Positions 48,841 to 60,585 of a DNA stretch of 64,000 nucleotides are shown here, piece by piece (position 1 is the stretch's first letter; each line of letters begins with the position of its first letter). The DNA is from Struthio camelus. Lineage: Eukaryota; Chordata; Aves; Struthioniformes; Struthionidae. The translations under genes and the position numbers were made by a program. The notes below the pieces were generated by a model, which saw only the letters and a program-made list of their open reading frames with translations, had not been told where the DNA came from and ran no database searches. The stretch spans positions 27,525,068 through 27,589,067 of the forward strand of contig NC_090952.1 of NCBI RefSeq assembly GCF_040807025.1, written 5' to 3'.

Positions 48841-49941
48841 ATGGCCACGTCAGTGAGGACATTCCCAGTTGCCCTGTGGACACGAACGCCTGCTTCCTGG
48901 CTGGTGGGGAACACCACCGCTGTGGCAGAAGCAAAGTGCGTGTTCAATGAGGAGTTCAAGTTCATCCTGCTGCCTATCTCCTACGCATTCGTGTTTGTGG
49001 TGGGGCTGCCGCTCAATTCTTGGGCCTTGTGGATATTTGTCTCCAGGATGAGGCCATGGAACGCCACCATGACCTACATGTTTAACCTGGCCATCTCCGA
49101 CACGCTCTACGTGCTCTCTCTCCCCACCTTGGTCTATTACTATGCTGATCGCAACAACTGGCCCTTTGGGGAATGGCTCTGCAAGATAGTGCGCTTCCTT
49201 TTCTATGCGAATCTCTACAGCAGCATCCTTTTCCTCACGTGTATCAGTGTCCACCGCTATGTGGGCATCTGTCACCCTATCCGCTCCCTGAAGTGGGTGA
49301 AAACCAAGCATGCGCGCCTCATTTGTGTGGGTGTGTGGTTCGTCGTCACTATCTGCCTCATCCCCAACCTCGTGTTTGTCACCATCAGCTCCAGGTACAA
49401 CAGCACCCTTTGCCATGACACCACCAAGCCCGAGGAATTCGATCATTATGTGCACTACAGCTCCTCTGTCATGGCCCTCCTCTTCGGGGTGCCCTTCCTG
49501 GTGATTGTCCTGTGCTACTGCCTGATGGCCAAGAAGCTTTGCAAATCCAGCTTCTCTAGCCCTGGCATCCGAATGCCTTCCTACAAGAAGCGCTCCATCA
49601 AGATGATTATCATTGTGCTCACTGTCTTTGCAGTCTGCTTTGTGCCTTTCCACATCACCCGGACCCTCTACTACACCTCCCGCTACTTCCAGGCGGACTG
49701 CCAGACCCTCAACATCATCAACTTCACCTACAAGATCACACGTCCCCTGGCCAGCATCAACAGCTGCCTCGACCCCATCTTGTACTTCATGGCTGGGGAC
49801 AAGTACCGGGGCAGGCTGCGCCGGGGGGCAGCCCAGCGGCCCCGGCCTGGGCCCCAGTCTGCTTTGGCCCTGGTGTCCCCCTCCAGGGATGAGGCCGTGG
49901 GCAGCAGCCATGCCACCGGTTACCGCATCAGTGACACCTGA
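48841..49941 (+). CDS. P2RY4: P2Y nucleotide receptor 4, complete
   Basis: One uninterrupted frame of 366 codons encodes a class A GPCR. The N-terminus has a glycosylation site (NTT, 24-26) and leads into the first membrane helix at FILLPISYAF. HRY at 138-140 stands for the DRY motif, Cys114 and Cys191 can form the usual disulfide, TM6 has FHITR (H271, R274), TM7 has KITR (K298, R301), and DPILY is at 311-315. The H, R, K and R residues bind the nucleotide phosphates in P2Y2/P2Y4 receptors. FGVPFLV and LCHDTT followed by PEEFDHYVH match P2RY4 closely. P2RY4 responds mainly to UTP and couples to Gq; that is family knowledge. An acceptor (CTCTTCTAG, ending 48824) sits 16 bases before the ATG, so a noncoding 5' exon is spliced on. 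The Arg-rich tail follows KYRGRLRRG. Confidence 0.95.
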   Translation: MATSVRTFPVALWTRTPASWLVGNTTAVAEAKCVFNEEFKFILLPISYAFVFVVGLPLNSWALWIFVSRMRPWNATMTYMFNLAISDTLYVLSLPTLVYYYADRNNWPFGEWLCKIVRFLFYANLYSSILFLTCISVHRYVGICHPIRSLKWVKTKHARLICVGVWFVVTICLIPNLVFVTISSRYNSTLCHDTTKPEEFDHYVHYSSSVMALLFGVPFLVIVLCYCLMAKKLCKSSFSSPGIRMPSYKKRSIKMIIIVLTVFAVCFVPFHITRTLYYTSRYFQADCQTLNIINFTYKITRPLASINSCLDPILYFMAGDKYRGRLRRGAAQRPRPGPQSALALVSPSRDEAVGSSHATGYRISDT

Positions 49942-50119
49942 GGGATGGGGGCAACATGGAGGCAGGAGGAGGGCGTTGAGAGCTTGCCAAGGGGGAGCTG
50001 GTGGCAATGTGGTGTTGGTGTTATCCCTAGTCTCTGCGAGTTACACCCTCCTGATGCTCTGGCATCATCTACAAGCCTGAACCATTTCTCCTGGCCCTGC
50101 CCCTGTCCCTGTCCCTGCC

Positions 50120-50120
<1 letters not shown>

Positions 50121-50174
<54 letters not shown>
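50121..50174 (+). repeat. AGGCTC hexamer array in the P2RY4 3' UTR
   Basis: Nine perfect tandem copies of AGGCTC, preceded by a CCCTGT-type hexamer run from about 50095. It lies 180 bases after the P2RY4 stop. The antisense frame reads as an (EP)n peptide, which is a repeat artefact. Confidence 0.95.
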
Positions 50175-50823
50175 CACCTTAGAGCCGGGACCAGAGCAGA
50201 GACCTACACGCTACAGGTCTGGGAGAGGGAGGAGATGACTGCAGTGATGTGCAGAAGACAGAACTGGACTAGATGAGGCGCTCTCATAGCATTTTGAGCG
50301 CAGTGGACGAGTGGGCTCTAAAGCTAGGCGATGCTGAGATCCCCCTTCCCACCAGGTCCCAGGGCCTGCAGACCTGGCTGATGCCCCGTGCCCAGGATCT
50401 TGCCTGAGCGTCACCTGAATGCTACGTGCACAGAGGAAAGGGAAGCACAGGCTGAACCGTCCATCTGTCCATGCTCCTTTTGCAGGACAAATCTTTCTGT
50501 AGATGAACCACTTGCCTTGCTTCCCTCAGTGCCCCAGGAGCAGCATGTGGGAGCTGGCCCACCAAGGCCAGCCATGCGAGCGGGGCCCTGCCACCATAGC
50601 AGGCAGGAAGGGCATGGGACAGGGATGCTTAAGGAGAGGATGCCCAGCTGACAGCTGCAGCATCCTGCATGCGTTAGTCTGTTAGAGATGTTCCTGTCAC
50701 AATATTGTCCTTGAGTGAGGCAAGGGAGTGACCCACCGCGGGGCTTGTGATCCCTCCAGAACCACCGTCCCCGGGCCCGGCTCGGGCAACGGTGGGGAAG
50801 GGCTCATTGCTAACCAGCCCACA

Positions 50824-50829
50824 AATAAA
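50824..50829 (+). terminator. P2RY4: Probable P2RY4 polyadenylation signal
   Basis: AATAAA followed by a GTGTATTTTCTTTCT stretch, a typical GU/U-rich downstream element, about 0.9 kb after the stop at 49941. Confidence 0.6.
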
Positions 50830-50849
50830 GTGTATTTTCTTTCTCTAAG

Positions 50850-53133
50850 TCCAGGCCTATTTCTCCCAATATCAGAAGAAAGAGATATCAGGTGGTCATA
50901 TCTGACCACTTACGAGGGGATATCACAGGAAAGGGGGAGCCCAACACAGAGAGCATTCACTCCTTCTCCTCCCTCTCCCATGTAGTACGCCCCATTATTT
51001 AAGTGATCTTTAAATGATATTAAAAATCTCTTTGATCCTCAAAGAGCCCCTGGTACAGGCTCCCCTCACTCGCTCACAGCCTGGGCCAGCAGAGATCCAT
51101 CTTTCAGATTGCACATGTCTTGCTGGGAACGGGTCAGGCCTCAGAAGGTGTTTCTGAGCACAGAGGAAAGCTTTCTTCAGCTTTCTTCCTGCTTGTAGCA
51201 TGGCCTCATCTGACACCAACACTGACAGGGGCTCGTGTGGCACGTTAACATTAGCGTTTCTACGAATTTCGAGAGCAAGGCGGCTGGAGCGGTGAAATAC
51301 CGAGGTGACTAGCGATGGGAGGTTAATAAGTCCTCAGGAATCTGTTCTTTATGGGTGTTTGCTTTCTAAATGTTTACCCAGATCTCCTGTTTAACTGAGT
51401 GCTGCGTAAAGAAGAGCAGGCCAGAGATGATTATCACCATTATTGACTTTCCCACACTAGCCCATTAAGGATGTCATGTCCCACTTCCTACCACCCGCTG
51501 GGGGCAGGAATAGGGCAAGACTTGGCCGCTGTCCCTGCCAGCGAGGCCAAGGAAGAGGCTGCTCCCCAGTGCCACCTGCAAAGGCACCGGGGGGGTCACG
51601 GCCCCTCCCCCCCGAAGGACAAGCTTCAGCTGCACCAGGCCCTGCTGCTTTGGATTAGGGCATGCATTTTGGGTAATTGCCCACGAGGCAAGGAAAAGGA
51701 GGCATCTTTCAGCCCCAGGTGCTCCCACAGCTGAGCCACACTCACAGGAGCGGCTCTCGGCCAGCCCCAGCCACGGAGAGAGCAGGTAGCATCCCCCGTC
51801 CCTCCCTGTGGCCATCACGGCAGCAGCAGCCAGACCCAGAAAGCCCCTCACTCACGGCTCAGTGTGCAGAGCAGAGAAATGAGAAACAGCCCAGCAGCAC
51901 CGCCAGCTCGCTGCCCTCCCCTCCCCTTACCCACTGCCTGGCCCAGGTGGGACCAGAGCCACTCGATTGCTTAAAGGTGCAAGTGCCCTGGCCAAACCCT
52001 GTGCCCCAGCGCAGCCTCAAGCCCTGCAAATGGGCCAGGAGCGAAGCCTCGGGGATTGCAGGCCACAGCAGCGCATTTGGCCCACAGGGCTCAGCCTAGC
52101 CGGCCCTCCCTCCCCACCACAACCAGGCAAATCTGGGGTTGTAAGTCTGTATTTGGTGCAGAACCAGTCGTGGTGGTGGGAAAGGCTCGTTACCTGGGGC
52201 CACAACAGGACTGATCCCTCCAGTAGGGCAGCACCATCTTAGGTTTCGTTGAGTCCAGCTGACTAAGTCCCAAGGCCTGGGACTCCCACCCCTTCCCTGT
52301 GGCAGACCTCTCCCCAGCCCAGCACCTCATCTTGATGGAGGGCTGCCCCTAAAAGCTGCTCTCGTTAGCAATTTTCCTTCTTCCTCCTCCTTGCTACACC
52401 TGGTCTCCTGCTTGTCCTGGGAGGGAGCATGCCCGGTCTAGCACCAAGATGGCTCTTCCCTCCTCCCCGCTGCCAAAACACTTTTGTCTGCCACTTAGGG
52501 AAGATTGAGGGGATGAGACTGTGGAAAAGCCACCAGTACACCTGGCTGCATAAGACCTGTTTGCCAAGCTGAACGTTGCAGTGCAAGCTGTCACGTTCAA
52601 AAGCCTTGAATGAAAGTACTCCCTGGAACGGACCACCTCCCCGTTGCCCCACAGCGCCTGCCGTGGCCCGACATCCCGCCGGCACAGCCCGTGGGGACAT
52701 CACTGCCTCCCATGCCGTGGCTCCACGAGCCCCTGTCCCGCAGGACCGCTGGGCCAGGCTGCGAAGGAGCGGGGAAGCGGCTGCTCACCCCAGCGATACC
52801 CCAGGGGCCCTCTGCCAATCTTCCCCTCCCTCCCCTTGGTTTCTCCTGTGCCTCACTCTGCTTTTTCCATCTTCCTTTTTCAAGCCACCGTCAAGGAGCG
52901 GGGGCCGGAGCGGAGGCCCACGTGGTGATAGGCAAGGAGAGGAGGCCAGGGGCAGCGGTGGCATGTGGCACATGGGAAGGGTCTCTGGGGCCAGGGGGTC
53001 CCCACAAGCGCAGTGCCCGTCCTTCCGTGCCCACCCACCGGGCGGGCTGAAATCCCCACCCTCAAGAGCCGGCTGCCCTTGCGAGTCAGGACTTGGCCGC
53101 CCGCCTCGGCCCGTGGCTTCTGCCTGGCCTCGC
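50850..53133. other. Intergenic stretch between convergent P2RY4 and the acyltransferase
   Basis: Apart from one copy of a short duplicated element (52473-52638), I see no exon or RNA gene. No exact AATAAA on the minus strand was noticed for the acyltransferase, so its 3' end is unplaced. Confidence 0.4.
52473..52638 (+). repeat. Unidentified duplicated element, copy A
   Basis: About 166 bp closely resembling 59941-60088 on the same strand, near 90 percent identity by eye over the last 92 bases. Shared blocks include CACCTGGCTGCATAAGA, CTGTTTGCCAAG, TGCAGTGCAAGCTGT and GTTCAAAAGCCTTGA. Copy A has about 18 extra bases after GGAAGATTGA. The family was not recognised and no coding use is evident. 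Confidence 0.8.
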
Positions 53134-56100
53134 TCACACGATCCGCAGCTCGTCCGTCTCTGACAGCCCGTACTTGGTCTTGTTCTCGTTGAAGAGCTTG
53201 AGCAGGGAGCGGACGTACATCTCGTGGTACAGGTCCACCGTCTCGCAGCTTGGGTCCTCGATCTTGGGCACCGTCATGGGCTCCCCCACTGCCAGAGCCA
53301 GCGCAAGTGAGGCCCGTGAGACCCAGGGGCTGCCCGCCGCGGCCCGAGATCCCTCCCCATGCACCATCCCGCCCTCCCGGCACGGAGATGCTCACCAATG
53401 GTCGTGATGGGCCTGGCATAGGGCAAAAAGCCCCGGGACTGAACAGATGTGAGACCCCGGCCGTAGAAGACGCAGGGGGCAAAGCCCATCATCTTCTGGA
53501 AGCGCTGCTGGATGCTCCTCATCCAGCTGCCCTCCTTGAAAACCACCTGCCGGAAGAGGTCGTTCTCGCCGAAGGAGAAGGAGGGGACCAGGTACGCCCT
53601 GCGGGGGAGAGGTGTTGCCACGGGATCGGACGTCCCGCAGCCCCCCGCAGACACGCAGTCTGCAAAGCGCCCCGTCGCCTGCTCTGACCCTCGCCGCAGC
53701 GCTGCTGCCGCCCGGCCCAGCTCACCCGTGCTGCAGGGCCATGCGCACGAAGCCCTTGCGGTTCTTCAGGATTAAGGTGGTGACTCCCGGCTGGCAGGAG
53801 AGCGACTCGGCCGCGCCGCCGATGACGATGACCACGGCGTTCCCAGTGCCGTTCTTGGACAAGAGGTACCCTATGGCCTGGCGCGTCACGGGGCACAGAC
53901 CTGGGGAGCGGGGCAGCGAGCAGAGCGTCGCAGCGGAGACCGAGATGCACTGCCTGGCTGGGCAGTGACCCAGGGCTGTGATGCCCCATGGGTGCAGCCC
54001 TTCCTTGAGCTGGTCTGTGCGGGGTGGGCTCAAGGGCAAGGGCCCCTCCGCTGTGGGAGAGCACTGGGAGCTGGGGCCCTGGGCCCGCAGGCAGGGTGCA
54101 GGCAGGGTGCAGGCAGCACGCTGCTTCTGCTCCTAGGATGCATAGGATGCATAGGATGCATAGCCTCCGGGCAGAGTCAGCCCGAGCCCACGCTGTCAGT
54201 CCTGGGATTTGCCCATGGGTGGGAGCAGGAGGTTGAGGGAGACAGTCCGTGCGCTCCGCCACGGCTCCAGCTGTGCCCCCTCCCCAGCGCTGCCCCACAG
54301 AGCAGCCTGTGTGACCCCGGGCCCGGGGCAGAGCTGGGGGAGCAGGGCAGAGGCAGCTGGCCCTGGCCCCTGGGGCGCCCAATTTGTTTAAGCCAGAGGA
54401 GAGAAAGCAACCAGCATGGGGTGGGTGCCTAGAGGCTCCCCAGGGTGCCTGGCAGGGTGGCCCCCCGGGCACGCTCACCCCCACTCATCAGGTACTCCCT
54501 GAAGACGGGCAGGCGGAAGTTGCCAGCCAGGGTGGTCAGGAAGGGTCTGATGCCGGGGAACATCTCCGAGAAGCCTGTCGACCCCGTGATGAAGTTGCAG
54601 AAGGCCCCGACGCAGAGGATGCCGTGGGGGTGTGAGCCGATGATGTAGTTGTGGCTGGGCGACAGGTCGTGGGTCTTCACCAGCTGCGGGAGCCAGGAGG
54701 GGTCAGCAGCCACCAGCCCGGCCATGCGGGAGCTGCCGGCCGCCGTGGGGCTGGGAGCGTGTGACCATGACGGGCAGCGGACCACCATCTCCCACCGGGC
54801 TGCAAGCCATGGCAAGCGGGGAAAGCGAACATGTTTCCAGGAGCGGTTCCTGCTGGAGGGATGACCCGCACGCACCAGCCCTTCCCAGCCCACCTCCTCT
54901 GCCTCCAGTTTTCCAGGTGGGAGGTAGCTCCCACTGGAGCTGCTCCTCAGGGAGCTGGGCTCGCACCAGGGCTCAGGGCAGGGAGATCAGCTGGGTGCCC
55001 GTGGCACAAACGCCCTGGCCCCTTGCCTGCCCATCCACAGCTTACCTGGACTGGGAAATAATCTCGGAAATGCTTCCACACGGACCATTTCCGCAAGCAC
55101 GCCAGCCTCCTCCCGCCTGCAAACACACACCAACGGTGGTAAGTAAACCCACTCTGATGGTCCTGCTTAACAACTTGTAACACATTCCTCTTTTTCTACC
55201 CCGATTAAATTTGTAGATGGAAGGAAGACCGTTGTGGTGGAAAGGCCGTTCATTGTGGAAGGGGCTGATCAGGGAAGAGAAGACTGAAGGAGCAAACAGG
55301 ACACGGCACGCTCAGTCCAACGTGCTGGGATGGGGACCCTGTGGTGCATCTGCTCTGGACCAACATCGCTATACTTACCTTTACCATGAGCGCAACTAGC
55401 TATTCACATGGGTCGCTGCCCAAAAGCCAGCAAGCTATACGTGCAGACTGACACGAAGGCTTTGATGCACCCAGTGGCACAAATTATCACATCACCTTCT
55501 CCTTCTCTCTGCATTAGCCCCACTACCATGCCACAGGCAACCCGGAGGTAATTCAGTGACAGGTAGAGAAATGTGAAACCTCACGTTTCCTGGAGGACAT
55601 CTCTGTCCTGCTACAAAGACAGGGCTGTGTCCATCCATACCTTTTTCTGGTGTGTCCCAGTCAAAGATGATCCAGGCCAGATACAGGGCGGAAATGGGCC
55701 AGAAGCTGGTGAACACCAGGTAGATGAGCAGAAGCAGACTGACCACCCCTGCGAGAGCCGGGGAGAAGGGGTGAGCGTGTGCCCGCCTGGCCAGCTTGCG
55801 ACATCTGTCCTCAGAGCCACCCACACCTGGACACAACTTTCCCATGTTCCAATAAAGCCCAGCAAACACCTAGGTTGAGGCATGAGAGCATTTTTCCTCC
55901 CGTGAGATGGGATGAAGCCTCGGTCGAATCCCAGTTGGCGACAACGCAAGAGTGCATCCAGAAACTGCCCCATCCCTCGTGGCCATGAAACACCAGCGTC
56001 CTGTGGATGCAACGTCCCCTTCATGCCCTTGGCCGCAATGGGAGGCCGGGGCTGGGTGCTTCCACTCACCCAGGAGCAGGAAGCTGAGGACCCACTGGAG

Positions 56101-56198
56101 GACAGCAAGGAGCTGCAGCCACGACCGGACGTCCCGCTGTGAGGGCCACGGCGCCGTGAGCAGGGTGCGGAGGGCTGCCTGGATGCTGGCGCGACTCC
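53134..56198 (-). CDS. DGAT2L6: DGAT2-family acyltransferase, first exon unresolved
   Basis: Seven exons join in phase to about 347 residues and a stop: 56070-56198, 55641-55748, 55046-55116, 54479-54683, 53726-53900, 53396-53598, 53134-53288. The first begins mid-codon after CTCCGCAG, so an upstream exon with the ATG is missing. Membrane segments are clear at [18 protein letters not shown] and in the next exon ([12 protein letters not shown]). The active-site HPHG is present ([18 protein letters not shown]), with [23 protein letters not shown] and SFSFGEN of the family. It ends TDELRIV. Enzymes of this family esterify diacylglycerol, monoacylglycerol or wax alcohols with acyl-CoA at the ER. 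The residues look closest to DGAT2, but the place next to IGBP1 and P2RY4 is that of human DGAT2L6 and AWAT1, so the symbol is positional and the substrate unknown. Confidence 0.85.
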
Positions 56199-59100
56199 CT
56201 GCGGAGCACAGACATCTGCTGGCCCCCAGTTCCCTCCGATGCCGTGATGACCCCGACCCACCTCCCCCAGCCACGTGGTCTGAAAAAGCACGAAGACCGG
56301 GCTTGTGCAAGCACTGTGCGGCCGTCAGGGCAGTGCCAAGGATGCGCCCCAGCGGCAGCTGACGCTGTCTGCCCAGTGGCCGTCCTGTCCCTTGGGGCCC
56401 CAGCAAGCCCCGACTTTGGGGTGGGGGAGCTCAGCAGCCCTCACTGCTTTGCTGCCCGCCACCGCCCCCTTCTTCCCCCTGGTCGACCTTGGTGAACCAT
56501 TAACCGCCTCGGAGCGGTGCCAGCCGGGCCAGGAGCCAGGATCCAAACTCCATGCGCATCCCCATTCCCTCCTCCCCGGCACCGGCTCGCCGTGCTCGCC
56601 TCGCCGGCCAAAGGTCTGCCCCGGGCTGAGACCGCCCGCCACGGCCACCGCCACCACCATGGGCTCTCGGGCTGCACGGCTGCAAAATAACCCCAAGCCC
56701 AAGAGCTGGCCAAACAGAGATCCCTCCGTGGAGAGACCAGAGTAGGCCTGCCCGCGCCGCTCTCCCGGGCCGGCAGGTCGCAGAAGGACCCTCGAGTTGG
56801 AGAATAACCACCAAAACCCAGATTTAGGCCAGGCCAGGATGATGGAGGCTTGACTCTTCCTGGCTCAATCCAAATCAGGAATGGGACAATTGAAATAAAT
56901 TAAACACTGGAGCTATTACCAGCGTCGAAGAATTATTTTTCCTCTCCCTATGCCCCCGAGCAGTTTGCCATGTGCTAAACAATCCCTCCTGCCCGTCCCT
57001 GACACATGCCCAACAACATATTCCCAGAAATCTTACAGTCCTTGGAGCCCTGTGGTTTTCAACTTTCCAAATCCTTATTTTTTTTCTAGTGAAGACACAA
57101 GAGCTCTGCCTAGTGATTTGTGCCTACCAAAAAGTTGCTTTTTTTAGTTAGTTTTTATAGCCTCCCCTAGAAGCACTTCATGAATTTCCAGACCACAGAA
57201 TGAAAACCATCAGCTGAGTAATGGACAAACCCCAGTGGCTCTGCTCACACCCACGTAGGTCTCCACGTAGGTGTAACAGGGATGTTTTCTGAAGGCAACC
57301 CACCCAAAGTTTGGACTCCACAGCTTAGAGGCAGCAATGAAACACAAAGGAGAATTTGCTGCACTTTGTAGCATCTTACAGGAGTAACATTATCTAACGC
57401 ATTGTCGGTATTAACTTAAGAAATTTCATTCCTACTGAGCAACTTTATGTTTTCCTCTGGTGCTGCTAACTCCAAATTGCTCCAAACACCTCCCTTTCCC
57501 CTAAACGGTCTACAGCAAATAGACAACAGTGACAACAAACATTAATTGCCTGACCAGATACTCACAACTCCAGAGCATTAGAAACCATTTAAACACGCTT
57601 TGGAAATTTCTTACCACTACGATTTTGGGAATAGGCTGCAATAATTGTTTTCATGGTGGCAAGAAGTTCTGCTCCCGACTCTGGTTCTGCAGGTTAAAAG
57701 GCAAGTTTGGAAATACCAGACTGAGATTGTGTATCCAGTTGCTTTAACTCCACCAGCTGATCCAAGATAAACGGTCTGCTGTGGAGGGGAGCGGACAGGC
57801 TCCAGCCTCAACCTACAGCACAAGGAGAGAAGCTGGTACTCCTCGGGAGGAAAAGGAGATCACGCTCAGTACCAAAGAGCTGCTTGCATGAAGGGTGGTG
57901 TGCTTTTCCTCTGAAACACACAATTACCAGAATTCTTCATCATTCTCGGAGATCATTTGGCAGGTGCTGCCTTCCCCCCTGCAGGGAATGGTACCGTCCA
58001 TACTTCGGAGATTTCACAAACCGCTCTCATGCCTTTCTGGTGTGACTTCCCCCAGGGCTGCCTGAAACCATCATTCCGAAATCTCCTGCTCTGCATTACA
58101 GGAATACACTTTGCCAGGTGGGTCCCAACCATTAGCTCCACTGTCCAACACAAAATCCCATCCTTTTCCACGGCCCCAGTTCAGTGGAGGAGAAAGTGCT
58201 CTGTCCGTGACTAGGAGAGGCACCAAAGGCAAAGACCTGGCACCATTTCTCCCATGTTCTTGAGACTGGATGTTTTTCCTTTCACCAGTCTCCCTTTGGG
58301 GCTGCTGGAAATGATAGGAAAGGAGATTGAATGTGAAGCTCAGTTCTTTGTTCTTTCAACCCAAAGCTGATCCACCCAAACAGAAAATGTTCACATTGTG
58401 TGCTAGACTAAGATCAGAAATTAATGATTTTGAGAAGATAATAATCTTTAAGAGGATGATAGGTGAACTGTCAGGCACGTGGCTATGGCCTGATAGCCCA
58501 GAAATACTGGAGTAGCGCTCACAGAGGATGAGAGACCCAAAGTTTTTTTTCTGCTTAGAAAGCAATCTGCATCAAGCTTCCCCGGATCCTGCTGTGAAGG
58601 TTGGAGGAGGGTTATGGTGAGCAAGTATCTTCAGGAATTCATTGCAATAGCCTTAACGTGGGGATTGCGGCTTTGGCTGGAATTACAGCTCATCAAAACA
58701 CTAGCACAGAAGGCTGAAAGGAGGATCGGCTGTAGCTAAATCAAACAACTTTAGGCAAGATTCCCTCACAAATGTACGTAGAAAAAAAAAAAAAAGGGCA
58801 AACCAAAAATTGCACAGAAGTAGCCCTGAGATGTGGCTCCAGGCTACCAATGACAGGAATAGTAAAGACCTGCAGAATCTAGTTCACTAGAACTAGTGTT
58901 CAGGATCTACCTTTCCAGAAGTACTCAATAAGAGTAGTAGTCCCTCTAACATCAAATGTAGGAAAAGGGTAAATCCATGTATAAGACTGCATGGGTGTTA
59001 GTACCAAAAAAACATTTCAGAGGAGAGATCTGAAACCCACAAAATTCATAGACAAAATCTGCTCTTTAAGTCATAGAGATTAGATACCTGGAAAAACGGG

Positions 59101-59940
59101 CATAACAGCATCCATTGCAGGACACCGCTTCCCAAGCGCAGATGAGCTAAGTAAGAGGAGCAGAGATTGCTTCATACTGCTAGGTATAAAAATGTCTAAA
59201 CTCCACTGAAGCCTAGCTGGTCCCTGAGGTGTGCCTAAATCATGTTAACGTGAAGGAAAAACACTAGACCCTCTCTAAATCATCATCCCTAAAGATAAGG
59301 GAAAAAGCCTGCAGAGGAAAACCTCTGACTGAACTTCAAAAAAAATCAGAAAGCAAATACCTCGTGGCCCGCTCTGGATAACACACATGACCACATTAGC
59401 AGCTGCCATAGGAATTAGGCTTTGTCTTTAACCTGACATTTATAACATAGCTTCCATTAGCAGAACACTGGTTTAAAATCACAGCTGTCCACCACGTTAG
59501 GCGAGTCCAGAATTTCCAGCATTTGTTCAGGTTTCTTACCCAGCTACTTCTGTGATTCAGGTCAGTGCTAGGTAGAGCAGAACAGTCACGCCTGCTCTTC
59601 TTGGTCAGTTCAGGATTATTCCTAACAGCTATTTAAACCAGCTTTAGGGGAATCCAGACAGGGGTTTCACCACTTCAGGGCTATTCCGTAAGCAGATTTC
59701 AAAGCACAGTGGCAGTCAGTGCACTACCCATCTTTTGAATATTGCACAACTTCTCCCATTATTAGCCCCTGTAGGACGCTAAGTTGGTTGAGCGTATGCA
59801 CAGAACGTGTATTATACTATGCGATAGCCATATAACCTCCCTCTTACGCTAAGTGAAAAGATAAACATTTCTGTTATGGCATTACACTTCACTTCAGAAC
59901 ACAGGCCTTGAAATACCTGATCTGCTTAACATGCAAAAAT
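56199..59940. other. Stretch upstream of the acyltransferase
   Basis: The missing first exon of the acyltransferase should lie here. The GC-rich part at about 56.4-56.8 kb is the likeliest place, but no ATG-led frame with a donor in the right phase stood out. From about 56.9 kb the sequence is AT-rich with no recognised gene; a short A-run lies near 58780. Confidence 0.4.
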
Positions 59941-60088
59941 CCAAAACACTTTTGTTCGCCACTTCGGGAAGATTGAAGGCCACCACTACACCTGGCTGCA
60001 TAAGATCTGTTTGCCAAGGTGAACACTGCAGTGCAAGCTGTAGCGTTCAAAAGCCTTGACTGAAAATACTCCCTGAAACAGACCACCT
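59941..60088 (+). repeat. Unidentified duplicated element, copy B
   Basis: This is the partner of 52473-52638, in the same orientation and about 7.5 kb away. Its 3' half can fold into a long hairpin: TCTGTTT (60006-60012) pairs with AAACAGA (60076-60082), and inside it CAAGG and TGAAC pair with CCTTG and GTTCA. ATAAGA just before the hairpin fits an H-box pattern, but a proper ACA tail is missing or lies inside the stem. It lies beyond the IGBP1 polyadenylation signal. Confidence 0.8.
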
Positions 60089-60214
60089 GACAGTTCACAT
60101 TTCCCACCCTCAACTCTTTAGGTTGCTGGAAACCAACCTTACAAAACTGCTCTGGAAGAGCCTAGGACAAAGAGCAAGGGATTTTTACAACAAGAACTAG
60201 TCAGGACAAGAGAT

Positions 60215-60220
60215 TTTATT
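60215..60220 (-). terminator. IGBP1: Probable IGBP1 polyadenylation signal
   Basis: AATAAA on the minus strand, about 370 bases after the IGBP1 stop codon at 60586. Confidence 0.65.
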
Positions 60221-60585
60221 TTGTTTAAAATATAGAGAAAAAATAAATACATCCACCAACAATACAAAGAGCTGTTTCCAAATTCATGTACTTTCTCTCA
60301 AGGACTTCCTCTGACTGGGAGAACAGAGGTAGTCTGATCCCTCAGAAAGAGCTCCTCTTGAGAAGAGCTCCTGTGTACATGAGCTCCTGTGCACATGACG
60401 AGTGCACTCTCAGTCTGACATTTATGTAAACCAAAACAAACTGTCCTGCTCACTCCTCAGACTTGGGTGACTCCCAGAGAAGTCAAGGATACCTCTGCAT
60501 ATGTACAGTGTATTTACTCCTATATCTCCAGGACATAGGCATTCTTACAGGATTTCCAAGCCTTATTCTTTCTGCAGCTGGAGCA

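Noticed and set aside
48850-50007. 385-codon frame antisense to P2RY4
   Set aside because: A mirror of a GC-rich coding exon; it has no homology and the sense strand is clearly P2RY4.
49920-50177. Antisense (EP)n peptide
   Set aside because: Produced by the AGGCTC hexamer array.
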